Assembly: GCF_025717535.1 (NCBI RefSeq)
Contig: NZ_JAJIRO010000004.1
Coordinates: 186,001-250,000 of the forward strand
DNA from: Paucibacter sp. Y2R2-4
GTDB lineage: Bacteria; Pseudomonadota; Gammaproteobacteria; Burkholderiales; Burkholderiaceae_C
Length of the DNA: 64,000 nucleotides
Direction of reading: 5' to 3'
In this document: piece after piece, positions 15,716 to 24,138 of the stretch
How the letters are laid out: every line of letters begins with the position of its first letter
How positions within the stretch are numbered: position 1 is the first letter of the stretch
Made by a program: the position numbers and the translations under genes
The notes under the pieces: model-generated
What the model was told of the DNA's origin: nothing
Seen by the model: only the letters and a program-made list of their open reading frames with translations
Database searches by the model: none

Positions 15716-17044
15716 GTGACGGGGGCGAAACGGCGGGTCGCCGTGGTGGGCTCGGGCATTGCGGGCTTGTCCGCCGCTTGGGCGCTGAGTTCGCAAGCCC
15801 ATGTCACCTTGTTCGAGGCCGGCGACTACTTCGGCGGACACACCCACACGGTGGACGTCGAATTGGAAGGTCGCCGCCACGGCGTGGACACCGGCTTTCT
15901 GGTCTTCAACGAACGCACCTACCCGCTGCTGATCCAGTTGTTCAAACAGCTCGATGTGCAGGTTGCGGCCAGCGATATGTCCTTCTCGGTGCAATTGCCC
16001 GATCAAGGCCTGGAATGGAGCGGCAGCAATCTGAACAGCGTGTTCGCCCAACGCAGCAATCTGCTGAGGCCGGCGTTCTGGGGCATGTTGAGCGATTTGC
16101 AGCGTTTCAACGCCTTGTGCACCGGCTTGGCTGAACGCGGAGCCGAGGCTGCTTTGGCCCAGCCCATTGGTGAGTTTCTCGACCAGCATCGCTTTGGCAA
16201 AGCCTTCCGCGATTGGTATTTGCTGCCGATGGTGGCGTGCATCTGGTCTTGCCCGACCCGACAGATGTTGGCCTTCCCGATCAGCACCTTGATCCGCTTT
16301 TGCCACAACCATGGTCTCTTGCAAGTGACGCAGAGACCGCAGTGGTTCACCGTGAGCGGCGGCGCCCGGCACTATGTGGACAAGCTCATCGCCGGCATCA
16401 GCGAAGTGCGCTTGAATACCCCGGTGCTGCGCGTCAGCCGTAGCAGCGAAGACTCGGTGCTGGTTTACTCAGAGCGCGGCGCTGAACGCTTTGATGAGGT
16501 CGTGATGGCCTGCCACAGCGACCAAAGCTTGGCCTTGCTGGACCAGCCTAGCCTCAACGAACGACAGATCCTGGGCGCGATTCCCTACCACCGCAATCGC
16601 GCGGTGCTGCACACCGACACCGCGCTGCTGCCGCGCCGCCAGCGCGCCTGGGCCGCCTGGAACTACGAGCATGGCGGCCAGCAAAGCGGCAGCGAACAAA
16701 AGGCCGTCTGCCTGCACTATTTGCTGAACCGTTTGCAGCCGCTGCCCTGGCAGCAGCAGGTGATTGTTTCCCTGAACCCGGTACGCGCGCCGGCGGACAG
16801 CCAGACACTGGCCGAGTTCGACTACGCCCACCCGGTGTTTGACAGCGGCGCGGTCGCCGCACAGGCGAGATTACCGCTGATTCAAGGCCAAAGCCATGTC
16901 TGGTACTGCGGCGCATGGACCCGATATGGTTTCCATGAAGACGGCTTGCTGTCTGGGCTGAACGTGGCCAAGCGCTTGCTGGAGCAATGGACCGATGCTG
17001 ACGCCCAAACCCCTAAGCCGAGCGGAGCCGCGGGCGCAGCATGA
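15716..17044 (+). CDS. FAD-dependent oxidoreductase, COG2907 type
   Basis: The 442-residue flavoprotein opens with the dinucleotide-binding motif RRVAVVGSGIAGLSAAW (about residues 6-22), followed by LFEAGDYFGGHTHTV and GVDTGFLVFNERTYP, and ends with the FAD-contact motif WYCGAWTRYGFHEDGLLSGLNVA. This is the amine-oxidase/desaturase-like COG2907 family found beside DUF1365 and cyclopropane-synthase genes in photo-oxidative-stress regulons. Rhodobacter relatives take part in making furan fatty acids, so a fatty-acyl desaturase role is possible. The GTG at 15716 is chosen. An open frame continues 156 codons upstream without a Met, through the terminator and RNA element, and is not believed. It overlaps the next gene by four bases (ATGA). 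Confidence 0.85.
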   Translation: MTGAKRRVAVVGSGIAGLSAAWALSSQAHVTLFEAGDYFGGHTHTVDVELEGRRHGVDTGFLVFNERTYPLLIQLFKQLDVQVAASDMSFSVQLPDQGLEWSGSNLNSVFAQRSNLLRPAFWGMLSDLQRFNALCTGLAERGAEAALAQPIGEFLDQHRFGKAFRDWYLLPMVACIWSCPTRQMLAFPISTLIRFCHNHGLLQVTQRPQWFTVSGGARHYVDKLIAGISEVRLNTPVLRVSRSSEDSVLVYSERGAERFDEVVMACHSDQSLALLDQPSLNERQILGAIPYHRNRAVLHTDTALLPRRQRAWAAWNYEHGGQQSGSEQKAVCLHYLLNRLQPLPWQQQVIVSLNPVRAPADSQTLAEFDYAHPVFDSGAVAAQARLPLIQGQSHVWYCGAWTRYGFHEDGLLSGLNVAKRLLEQWTDADAQTPKPSGAAGAA

Positions 17045-17856
17045 GTACGGTAAAGACTTGGCCCGCCCAAGCGCTGATCGGTCGCGGTCAGGTGCGCCAT
17101 CGCCGCTTGGCGCCAACGGCCCATGCCTTCGCCTACCGCAGCTACTTCTTGATGCTGCCCCTGCGCGCCTTGCGGCAAACGCCTTACGCCGCTCTGCATC
17201 GGCAAGGCTCAGGTCAGCAGAGCAAGGGCTGGCACTGGCTCAGCTTTCATGATGCCGACCATGGCGACGGTGGCCCTGATTGCCTGGCTTGGTTGGACGC
17301 CTTGCTGCTGCGCGAGGGCGTGGATGACGCGAAGGGCGAAGTTTGGCTGCATTGCTACCCCCGCGTCTTAGGCCACGCCTTCAAGCCGGTGAGCTTTTGG
17401 CACTGCGAGCGCGAAGACGGCTCGCTGGCAGCCATCGTGGTCGAGGTCAACAACACCTTTGGTGAGCGCCATTGCTATTTGCTGCAAGGCCCGGACTTAG
17501 CTTACGGCCGTGAATTGCAAGCTCGCAAGGTCTTTCATGTCTCGCCCTTTTGCCGGGTGGCGGGCCGCTACCGCTTTCGCTTCATGAACAGCAGCGGCCT
17601 GCATGGACAGCATGGCCCGCGCTGTGTGGCGCGGGTCGATCATGAGGACGAGCAGGGGCAGATGCTGCTGCAAACCAGCATCAGCGGCGATTTGCAGCCG
17701 CTCACCGAGGCCTCGGCCCGGCAAGCTTTTATGGCCATCCCCGCGCAAAGCCTGATGGTGGTGGCGCGCATCCACTGGCAGGCTTTACAGCTGTTCCTTA
17801 AACGCATTCCCTTCTTTGGCAAACCTGCCGCCCCCGAAACTCTTGTGACCCGCTGA
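17041..17856 (+). CDS. DUF1365 family protein
   Basis: The 271-residue protein matches DUF1365 in its characteristic stretches RGQVRHRRLAPTAHAFAYRSYFLML, LLLREGVDDAKGEVWLHCYPRVLGHAFKPVSFWHC, VVEVNNTFGERHCYLL, and KVFHVSPFCRVAGRYRFRF. The biochemical role is unknown. The family is almost always next to the COG2907 flavoprotein and a cyclopropane synthase, implying a step in modified membrane fatty-acid formation. It starts inside the last codon of the flavoprotein gene and ends 15 bases before the cyclopropane synthase, so coordinated translation is likely. Confidence 0.9.
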   Translation: MSTVKTWPAQALIGRGQVRHRRLAPTAHAFAYRSYFLMLPLRALRQTPYAALHRQGSGQQSKGWHWLSFHDADHGDGGPDCLAWLDALLLREGVDDAKGEVWLHCYPRVLGHAFKPVSFWHCEREDGSLAAIVVEVNNTFGERHCYLLQGPDLAYGRELQARKVFHVSPFCRVAGRYRFRFMNSSGLHGQHGPRCVARVDHEDEQGQMLLQTSISGDLQPLTEASARQAFMAIPAQSLMVVARIHWQALQLFLKRIPFFGKPAAPETLVTR

Positions 17857-17870
17857 GGGCCTTGCACGCT

Positions 17871-19103
17871 ATGAACACCCGCACGCTCACATCGCGCATC
17901 AATCTGCCCGACAACGCGCCATCCGCCGCCCGCACCGTCTTCAAGTTGCTCAGCCATTTGCGCCACGGCGGCCTGGATGTGCAACTGCCCGACGGCAGTT
18001 CCATGCAGTTCGGCGCCGAAACCGGCCAAGCCCCGTCGCAGCGAGCAGCCTTTCGAATCCGTGACTGGGCGGTCTGTGCTGCCACTTTGCGATCCGGCGA
18101 CATCGGCTTTGCCGAGAGCTATATGGCCGGGCATTGGAGCAGCCCCGATTTGCGCGCCTTGCTGGAGCTGTTCATCCGCAACCGCGAGACGCTGGACGAG
18201 GCGATTTTTGGCTCCTGGTGGGGCTCGGCCTTGCATCGTTTGCGCCATCTGTTCAACCGCAACAGCCGCTCCGGCAGCCGCAAGAACATCCACGCGCATT
18301 ACGACATCGGCAACGACTTCTACAAGCTCTGGCTGGACCCGAGCATGAACTACTCCAGCGCCTGGTTCGACGGCCAAAGCGGCACCCCCTTGACCGAAGC
18401 GCAAAACGCCAAAATGCACCGCGCGCTGCGGGAATGCGGCGTGAGCTCGGGCAGCCGCGTGCTGGAGCTGGGCTGTGGCTGGGGCGCGGTGGCCGAGAGC
18501 GCCACCCGCGATTTCGGCGCGCACCTCACCGGCGTCACCCTCTCGCAAGAGCAACTGAGCTGGGCGCAAGATCGGCTGCAAAGCGCCGGCTTGGCCGAGT
18601 GCGCCGACCTGCGCCTGCAGGACTACCGCGACATCCAGGACCCGGCCTTCGACGCCATCGTCTCGATCGAGATGTTCGAAGCGGTGGGCCGCGAGTACTG
18701 GGACGGCTACTTCAAGACGGTGCACGACAAGCTCAAGCCCGGAGGCCGAGCCTGCATCCAAACCATCACCATCCGCGACGATTTGTTCGATCGTTACAGC
18801 CGCTCCAGCGACTTCATTCAGCAATACATCTTCCCCGGCGGCATGCTGCCCAGCCCGAGCCAGTTCCGCGCCTATGCGAGCAAAGCCGGCCTGCGCATCT
18901 GCAATGAGCTGGCCTTTGGCCAAGACTATGCGCAGACGCTGCACCTCTGGCGCGAGGCCTTTTTGCGCCACGAGGCGCAGGTGCGCGAGCAGGGCTTTGA
19001 CACCCGCTTTGTGCGGCTCTGGGAGTTCTATCTCGCCTATTGCGAGGCCGCTTTCGCGACCGGCAATACCGATGTGATGCAGTTCACCCTGCAAAGAGAC
19101 TGA
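17871..19103 (+). CDS. cfa: Cyclopropane-fatty-acyl-phospholipid synthase
   Basis: The enzyme transfers a methylene group from S-adenosylmethionine to the double bond of membrane unsaturated fatty acids, or is a related methyltransferase. The 410-residue protein has the N-terminal lipid-binding half, then NIHAHYDIGNDFYKLWLDPSMNYSSAWF and the SAM-binding motif VLELGCGWG (near residue 198). The C-terminal part contains FPGGMLPSP and the conserved Cys in YCEAAF. All key motifs are intact and the length is normal. The ATG at 17871 follows GAGGG; a TTG three codons earlier is less likely. It is the third gene of the lipid operon. Confidence 0.92.
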   Translation: MNTRTLTSRINLPDNAPSAARTVFKLLSHLRHGGLDVQLPDGSSMQFGAETGQAPSQRAAFRIRDWAVCAATLRSGDIGFAESYMAGHWSSPDLRALLELFIRNRETLDEAIFGSWWGSALHRLRHLFNRNSRSGSRKNIHAHYDIGNDFYKLWLDPSMNYSSAWFDGQSGTPLTEAQNAKMHRALRECGVSSGSRVLELGCGWGAVAESATRDFGAHLTGVTLSQEQLSWAQDRLQSAGLAECADLRLQDYRDIQDPAFDAIVSIEMFEAVGREYWDGYFKTVHDKLKPGGRACIQTITIRDDLFDRYSRSSDFIQQYIFPGGMLPSPSQFRAYASKAGLRICNELAFGQDYAQTLHLWREAFLRHEAQVREQGFDTRFVRLWEFYLAYCEAAFATGNTDVMQFTLQRD

Positions 19104-19108
19104 GCACC

Positions 19109-19633
19109 ATGGCCAGCCGCCGCCAGGCGCTGCAATGGACTTGCGGCCTGCTGCCTGCCCTCCCTTGGCTCGCCCAGGCCGCGCCTGAGCTGGCTGAGTT
19201 GCGCCAGCAGTCCAAGGCGCAGATGCGTTTCTTTGGCCTGCTGATCTATGACATCCGGCTGTGGTCGCGCGAAGCGATCGATGCGCAGAACTGGGCTCGC
19301 AAAGAGTTGGCGCTTGAGTTGGAATATGCGCGCAGCTTGAGCGGCCGTGAAATCGCCAAACGTTCGCTGGTCGAGATGAAACGGCAAGGCGAGATCGCCC
19401 CGGAACAGGCGCAGCGCTGGCTGACGGAGATGGAAGCCGCCTTCCCCGATGTGCAGGCCGGTGACCGCATCAGCGGCCTGCATGAGCCCGGCGAAGGCAT
19501 ACGCTTCTTCGTCAACGGACGCCTGCAAAGACGCATCAGCGACCCGCTGTTCGCGCGGCTGTTTCTCGGCATCTGGCTGGCCCCGCAGAGCTCAGAACCC
19601 GGTTTGCGCAAGCAGTTGTTGGGCTCGCAATGA
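19109..19633 (+). CDS. Chalcone isomerase-fold periplasmic protein
   Basis: The 174-residue product has a signal peptide (LQWTCGLLPALPWLAQA) and a chalcone-isomerase-like domain: RFFGLLIYDIRLW, ALELEYARSLSGREIAKRSLVEMKRQG, then GDRISGLHEPGEGIRFFVNGRLQRRISDPLFARLFLGIWLAP. Bacterial members of this fold lack flavonoid substrates, and fatty-acid-binding relatives are known, which would suit a lipid-modifying operon. That role is inferred. It begins five bases after the cfa stop and its own stop overlaps the MFS start. Confidence 0.8.
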   Translation: MASRRQALQWTCGLLPALPWLAQAAPELAELRQQSKAQMRFFGLLIYDIRLWSREAIDAQNWARKELALELEYARSLSGREIAKRSLVEMKRQGEIAPEQAQRWLTEMEAAFPDVQAGDRISGLHEPGEGIRFFVNGRLQRRISDPLFARLFLGIWLAPQSSEPGLRKQLLGSQ

Positions 19634-20910
19634 AGGGCCCTGAATCCTGGGCCATGCCGGGCAATGCAGCCTCGGCTCGCTACGGCGCCCTGGGTTTTGC
19701 ACTCGCCTTTGTGGCCCTGCCGCTCTACATCAGCCTGCCCGCCCATTACGCCCAAGAGTTCGGCATGCCGCTGGCGCAGCTCGGCGCCCTGCTCTTGGGT
19801 GCGCGGCTCTTTGACGCCTTGCTCGACCCCTGGATTGGCCGGCTCTGCGACCGCTGGCTGAACCAGCACCCTGCGCGGGTCTTGCCGCTGATGCGTGCGG
19901 CCGCGCTGCTGCTGGCGGGCGGCTTCGCTGCCGTGTTCTTTCCGCCTTGGCGCACGCCCAACAGCCTGCTGCTCTGGTGTGTGGCGGCTTTGCTGCTGAC
20001 TTACTTTGGCTACAGCCTGCTCAGCGTCATGCACCAGACTTGGGGCGCACGCTTTGGCGGCAGCGCCGTGCAGCAAAGCCGCGTGGTGGCCTGGCGCGAA
20101 GGCTTCGCCTTGGTGGGGGTGATCACCGCCAGCCTGTTGCCCGGCTGGATTGGTTTGGCAGGGACCGCACTCACACTCGCCTTGGCCCTTGGCTTGGGTT
20201 TGCTCTTGCTGGGCCTTGCCCCTCGCGCGCCAGCTGTGGCCATGCCTATTGCAAGCAAGGCACCGGCTGTTTCGGTCTGGCGGCGTCAAGATTTTCGGCG
20301 CCTGATGGCGGTCTTTTTGTGCAATGGCATTGCCACGGCGATCCCCGCCAGTCTCTTGCTGTTTTTTGTGCGGGATCGCCTGCAGACCCCGCAATGGGAA
20401 GGCGCTTATTTAGCGTCTTACTTCTGCGCAGCCGCCCTGTCTTTGCCCCTGTGGCTGCGCATGGTGAAGCGCTGGGGCCATGCGCGCAGCTGGCTGGCGG
20501 CCATGGTACTGGCGGTAGCTAGCTTTGTCTGGGCCGCCATGTTGGGCGAGGGGGACAGCCTGGCCTTCACCGCCGTCTGTATCGCCAGCGGCCTGGCCAT
20601 GGGCGCCGACCTGGCCATACCCAGCGCCTTGCTGGCTCGCTTGGTGCATGGCGCCGGGCTGGGCGGTCAGGCCGAAGGCGCCTTCTTCGGTTGGTGGAAT
20701 GCCGCCAACAAACTCAATTTGGCCCTGGCCGCGGGGCTCAGCCTGCCCATGCTGCAAGCCTTGGGGTATGCGCCTGGGCTGCGCGACGTCAATGCCCTGC
20801 AGGCCCTGACCGTGGCCTACTGTTTATTGCCCTGCCTGCTCAAACTGCTGGCCGCAGGCCTGCTCTACCAATTCTGGATACGCACCGCACTCAACAAGGA
20901 GTTGCCATGA
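19630..20910 (+). CDS. MFS transporter (GPH/MelB-like)
   Basis: The 426-residue membrane protein has about 12 hydrophobic segments. The first half contains GARLFDALLDPWIGRLCDRW, the loop motif of the glycoside-pentoside-hexuronide/MFS_2 family. Members of this group in cyclopropane-synthase operons have no known substrate; lipid or lysolipid movement is a reasonable guess because MFS_2 includes lysophospholipid carriers. It overlaps the preceding and following genes by four bases each, placing it firmly in the operon. Confidence 0.85.
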   Translation: MKGPESWAMPGNAASARYGALGFALAFVALPLYISLPAHYAQEFGMPLAQLGALLLGARLFDALLDPWIGRLCDRWLNQHPARVLPLMRAAALLLAGGFAAVFFPPWRTPNSLLLWCVAALLLTYFGYSLLSVMHQTWGARFGGSAVQQSRVVAWREGFALVGVITASLLPGWIGLAGTALTLALALGLGLLLLGLAPRAPAVAMPIASKAPAVSVWRRQDFRRLMAVFLCNGIATAIPASLLLFFVRDRLQTPQWEGAYLASYFCAAALSLPLWLRMVKRWGHARSWLAAMVLAVASFVWAAMLGEGDSLAFTAVCIASGLAMGADLAIPSALLARLVHGAGLGGQAEGAFFGWWNAANKLNLALAAGLSLPMLQALGYAPGLRDVNALQALTVAYCLLPCLLKLLAAGLLYQFWIRTALNKELP

Positions 20911-21467
20911 GATTGCCTTCCCTCACCCGCCCTGGGTTCCTCCGCCCTTGGCTGAGCCTCAGCTTGGCAGCACTCTTGCTGAGCGGCTGTGCCATGGCCC
21001 CAACGCCGGCGCAGTACGCACAAGAGAGCCCCAAGCTCGAGCTGCGCCAGTACCTGAACGGGCCCTTGCTGGCGCATGGCATCTTCACCGATCGCAACGG
21101 CCATGTGAAACGCCGCTTTGTGGTCAAGCTGATGGGGCGCTGGACGGGCGACACCGGCATCCTCGAAGAAGACTTCGAGTACAGCGACGGCAGCCGCGAG
21201 CGCCGCGTCTGGACCATCCAGGAACTCGGCGGTGGGCGCTACAGCGGTCGCGCCGATGATGTGGTCGGGCTGGCCCGCGGCGAAGCGGCCGGCAATGCGC
21301 TGCGCTGGAGTTATACCCTGAAGCTGCCGGTGGACGGCAAGGTCTATGAGGTGGATTTTGATGACTGGATGTACCTGATCGACGACAAGGTGATGCTGAA
21401 CAAAGCGGTGATGAGCAAGTTCGGTTTCGAGTTGGGCCAGGTCACTTTGTCCTTCCAAAAACTCTGA
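20907..21467 (+). CDS. DUF3833 lipoprotein
   Basis: The 186-residue protein has a lipoprotein signal (SLAALLLSGC, Cys near residue 29) and a beta-rich domain matching DUF3833 in FTDRNGHVKRRFVVKLMGRW, LEEDFEYSDGSRERRVW and EVDFDDWMYLIDDKVMLNKAVMSKFGFELGQVTLSF. The fold is thought to be lipocalin-like. This family travels with COG2907/DUF1365/cfa genes, and an outer-membrane lipid-handling role is inferred. The ATG at 20907 follows AAGGAG and overlaps the MFS stop. The longer upstream frame lies inside the MFS gene and is rejected. Confidence 0.88.
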   Translation: MRLPSLTRPGFLRPWLSLSLAALLLSGCAMAPTPAQYAQESPKLELRQYLNGPLLAHGIFTDRNGHVKRRFVVKLMGRWTGDTGILEEDFEYSDGSRERRVWTIQELGGGRYSGRADDVVGLARGEAAGNALRWSYTLKLPVDGKVYEVDFDDWMYLIDDKVMLNKAVMSKFGFELGQVTLSFQKL

Positions 21468-21472
21468 CCCTC

Positions 21473-22261
21473 ATGGCTTTGAACCCCAAACTTCGGGACT
21501 GGCAGGGACGCACCGTCTGGTTGGTAGGCGCGTCCAGCGGCATTGGTCAGGCTCTGGCCCATCAACTGCACTGGGCGGGCGCGCGCGTCATCGTGTCGGC
21601 CCGGCAGGCGGATCTGCTGCAAACCTTTGTTGATGAACATGCGGGCAGCACGGCCAAGCCCCTCGATGTGATGGACGCCATCGCCTTGCAGCAGGCCTGC
21701 AAAGCGATTGTGCGCAGCCATGGGTCCATTTCTCTGGTGCTTTATTGCGTGGGCTATTACAAGGCCATGAGCGCGCAGCAGTTCTCGCTCGCCGAAGCGC
21801 GCCGGCATATGGACGTCAACTATGTGGGCGCCCTGAACCTCTTGGACGCGGTGCTGCCGCAACTGCTGCTGCAAGCGCACCAAGGCTTGGAGACGCACCT
21901 CAGCTTGGTGTCCAGCGTGGCCGGCTATCGCGGCTTGCCCAAGTCTTTGGGCTATGGCCCCTCCAAAGCGGCGCTGAGCCATTTGGCCGAGGCCTTGTAC
22001 CTGGATCTGTCGGACGCCGGCATTGGCGTGTCGCTGATTCACCCCGGCTTTGTGGCCACGCCCTTGACTGCCCAAAACGATTTCAAGATGCCCGCCTTGA
22101 TCAGCCCCGAACAGGCCGCGCAAGCCATTCTCAAAGGTTGGCGAGCGGGCGACTTTGAAATTCACTTTCCGAAGCGATTCACGCTGATCATGAAGGCCTT
22201 GCGCCTGCTCAGCGATCGCGCCTATTTCAGTTTGATCAAACGAGTCACCCGCGCATCATGA
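21473..22261 (+). CDS. Short-chain dehydrogenase/reductase
   Basis: The 262-residue protein is a classical SDR: cofactor motif VGASSGIGQALA (residues 16-27), VLYCVGYYKAM in the NxG position, catalytic Ser in LVSSVAGY, and Tyr-x3-Lys in YGPSK. The N-terminal pattern without an acidic residue after the second strand (VSARQADL) suits NADP(H). The substrate is unknown; operon context suggests a lipid-derived carbonyl or alcohol. It starts six bases after the DUF3833 stop and overlaps the next gene by four bases. Confidence 0.88.
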   Translation: MALNPKLRDWQGRTVWLVGASSGIGQALAHQLHWAGARVIVSARQADLLQTFVDEHAGSTAKPLDVMDAIALQQACKAIVRSHGSISLVLYCVGYYKAMSAQQFSLAEARRHMDVNYVGALNLLDAVLPQLLLQAHQGLETHLSLVSSVAGYRGLPKSLGYGPSKAALSHLAEALYLDLSDAGIGVSLIHPGFVATPLTAQNDFKMPALISPEQAAQAILKGWRAGDFEIHFPKRFTLIMKALRLLSDRAYFSLIKRVTRAS

Positions 22262-22692
22262 GTAACTCGACCGACCCGCGTGTCATGGCGGTGATTGCCT
22301 TCTTTGAGCAGCTCAAGCCCGCAGACTTGAGCCGCATGGAGGCGCATTACACCGAACAGGCTTTTTTCAAAGATCCCTTCAACGAGGTCAAAGGCGTGGC
22401 CGGGGTGAAGGCCATCTTTGCCCATATGTTCGAGTCGCTGGATAGTCCTCGCTTCACCGTGCTGGATGCCCTGGTTCAACAGAACCAGTGTTTCTTGAGC
22501 TGGGACTTCCATTTCAAGCTGAAGGGCCAAAGCCTGCCGCGCCGCATCCATGGCAGCAGCCATCTGCGCTTTGCACCAGATGGCCGAGTCGCCTACCACC
22601 GCGACTACTGGGACGCCGCCGAGGAGTTCTACGAGAAGCTGCCTCTGCTCGGGCCCTTGCTTCGCTTGATCAAGCGGCGCTTGAAGGTCTGA
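22258..22692 (+). CDS. NTF2-like/SnoaL-type small protein
   Basis: The 144-residue protein has the cone-shaped NTF2-like pattern: an N-terminal helix (VMAVIAFFEQLKPADLSRMEAHYTEQAFFKDPFNEVKG), then strands containing FLSWDFHFKLKG and LRFAPDGRVAYHRDYWDAAEEFYEKLP. This fold is used by isomerases, dehydratases and ligand-binding proteins. A member of this type commonly closes COG2907/cfa/SDR operons. No catalytic residue can be assigned. It overlaps the SDR stop by four bases and is the last plus-strand gene before the convergent corA. Confidence 0.8.
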   Translation: MSNSTDPRVMAVIAFFEQLKPADLSRMEAHYTEQAFFKDPFNEVKGVAGVKAIFAHMFESLDSPRFTVLDALVQQNQCFLSWDFHFKLKGQSLPRRIHGSSHLRFAPDGRVAYHRDYWDAAEEFYEKLPLLGPLLRLIKRRLKV

Positions 22693-22717
22693 GTCCTAGC
22701 GCCTCAGCTCAGCTTAC

Positions 22718-23692
22718 TCAGCGCAACCAGCCCTTGCGGCGGAAGTAGATGAAAGGCGCCGCCACCGAGGCCAGCATCAGACCGAGCGCAAAGGGATAGC
22801 CCCAGGCGTATTCCAGCTCGGGCATGTACTTGAAGTTCATGCCGTAGATGCTGGCAATCAGCGTCGGTGGCAGCAAGGCCACGCTGGCCACCGAGAAGAT
22901 CTTGATGATTTTGTTCTGATTGATGTTGATGAAACCGACCGTGGCATCCATCAAGAAGTTGATCTTGTCGAACAAGAAGGCGGTGTGCGAGTCGAGCGAA
23001 TCGATGTCGCGCAGAATCTGCCGCGACTCCTCGAATTGCTCGGCGTTGAGCATGCGGCTGCGCATCATGAAACTGAGCGCACGGCGGGTGTCCATCACAT
23101 TGCGGCGAATGCGGCCGTTCAAGTCTTCCTCGCGCGCGATGGCCGACAGCACCTCGCCGGCCTCGGCGTCATTGACGTCCTTCTTCAAGACTCGGGCACT
23201 GACCTTCTCGAGCTTGTCGTAAATGCCTTCCAGGATGTCGGCCGAATACTCGGCATCGGCGTCGTACAGCTTGAGCAGCACATCTTTGGCGTCTTCAATC
23301 AGGGCCGGAATTCGGCGGGCGCGCAGGCGCAGCAGGCGAAACACCGGCAAATCGCCGTTGTGGATGGAGAACAGCACATTGTTGTAAAGGATGAAGGCCA
23401 CTCGCACATTGCGGGTGATCTCATTGCCGTCGATCAAGAAGTCCGAACGGATGTGCAGTTCGCCGTTGTCCTCTTCGTAGAAGCGCGCCGACTCTTCCAA
23501 GTCTTCGTCCACGATGTCTTCGGGAATGGTCAGGCCAAAGCGGTCCTGAATCCAGCCTTTTTCTTCGGCGCTGGGCTGGTCCAGATCCACCCAAATCGGA
23601 CGTGATTGCGCCAAGTCTTCGGCGGTTTCAATTTCTTCCTGAAACAGGCCGCCCTTCAAGCGCCCGTTGTCCAAGGTAAACACATTCAGCAT
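22718..23692 (-). CDS. corA: CorA family magnesium/cobalt transporter
   Basis: The 324-residue inner-membrane channel has a long cytoplasmic alpha/beta domain and two C-terminal transmembrane helices. The GMN selectivity motif (SIYGMNF, near residue 284) follows the first helix (ASVALLPPTLIASIYG), and the protein ends with the positively charged RRKGWLR tail. The length and order are typical. The ATG at 23692 follows GGAG. It is convergent with the lipid operon, has no obvious partner genes, and its leader can form alternative hairpins. CorA imports Mg2+ and can also carry Co2+ or Ni2+. Confidence 0.93.
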   Translation of the reverse strand: MLNVFTLDNGRLKGGLFQEEIETAEDLAQSRPIWVDLDQPSAEEKGWIQDRFGLTIPEDIVDEDLEESARFYEEDNGELHIRSDFLIDGNEITRNVRVAFILYNNVLFSIHNGDLPVFRLLRLRARRIPALIEDAKDVLLKLYDADAEYSADILEGIYDKLEKVSARVLKKDVNDAEAGEVLSAIAREEDLNGRIRRNVMDTRRALSFMMRSRMLNAEQFEESRQILRDIDSLDSHTAFLFDKINFLMDATVGFININQNKIIKIFSVASVALLPPTLIASIYGMNFKYMPELEYAWGYPFALGLMLASVAAPFIYFRRKGWLR

Positions 23693-23727
23693 GCAGATCT
23701 CCAGCGCCGCAGCGCCGACTAGAGTCT

Positions 23728-23784
23728 GGACGGTACTTTGCCGTCCGGAAGGTGGGTGTGTTGGGGACCCGTCTCACTCCGGAC
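23728..23784 (-). promoter_or_regulatory. corA leader with mutually exclusive hairpins
   Basis: On the corA strand, GTCCGGA (23784-23778) can pair with TCCGGAC (23749-23743), while GGACGG (23746-23741) can pair with CCGTCC (23733-23728). The two stems share bases 23743-23746 and cannot form together. They lie 36-90 bases before the start codon, where a leader controlling translation or termination would sit. No known Mg2+ riboswitch pattern was recognised. Confidence 0.35.
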
Positions 23785-24138
23785 AATCGGCAAGGCAGCG
23801 GCTCAAAGCTGGCTGCAAAGACCATTGGCATGGGAATGGACGGTCACCGCGGGTGATCGCTGTCCAAGAAGGACTCCAGAGCTGGGAAGCTTTCATTATC
23901 ACCTCGCTGCAAGCCACTTCCGAGAATGCAGTTCGCGCGCCTTGCGCACAGACAAATCGACAAACGGACTATTGCCACACTTGAAGCTGTAAAGCACTTG
24001 TCACAAACAAACTTCGGGGGCAAACTGGAACGACCGATTCACTACTCAAGCCCCATTCCGAGACCCAGAAATCAGCCTACTTCGTTCTTTGACCCAGAGT
24101 TTTCCGTTTTCTCGATTCCTCTTGTGAAAGGAGGCTTT
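23785..24138. other. Gene-free divergent spacer before hpf
   Basis: About 350 bases between the corA leader and hpf hold no ORF with credible protein features. Two GACAAA copies at 23951 and 23959 recall the half-site of the LitR-type boxes but do not form the palindrome. The end of the spacer holds a strong Shine-Dalgarno sequence, AAAGGAGG (24127-24134), for hpf. A promoter is presumably present but I cannot place it with confidence. Confidence 0.4.

Noticed and set aside
15663-15719. 18-codon leader peptide whose stop overlaps the GTG of the flavoprotein gene
   Set aside because: The overlap is suggestive of coupling, but there is no good ribosome site and no conserved pattern. It could easily be chance.
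23951-23964. Third LitR-type box upstream of hpf
   Set aside because: Two GACAAA half-sites occur 8 bases apart in direct orientation, without the palindromic partner or the 11-bp spacing of the other sites.
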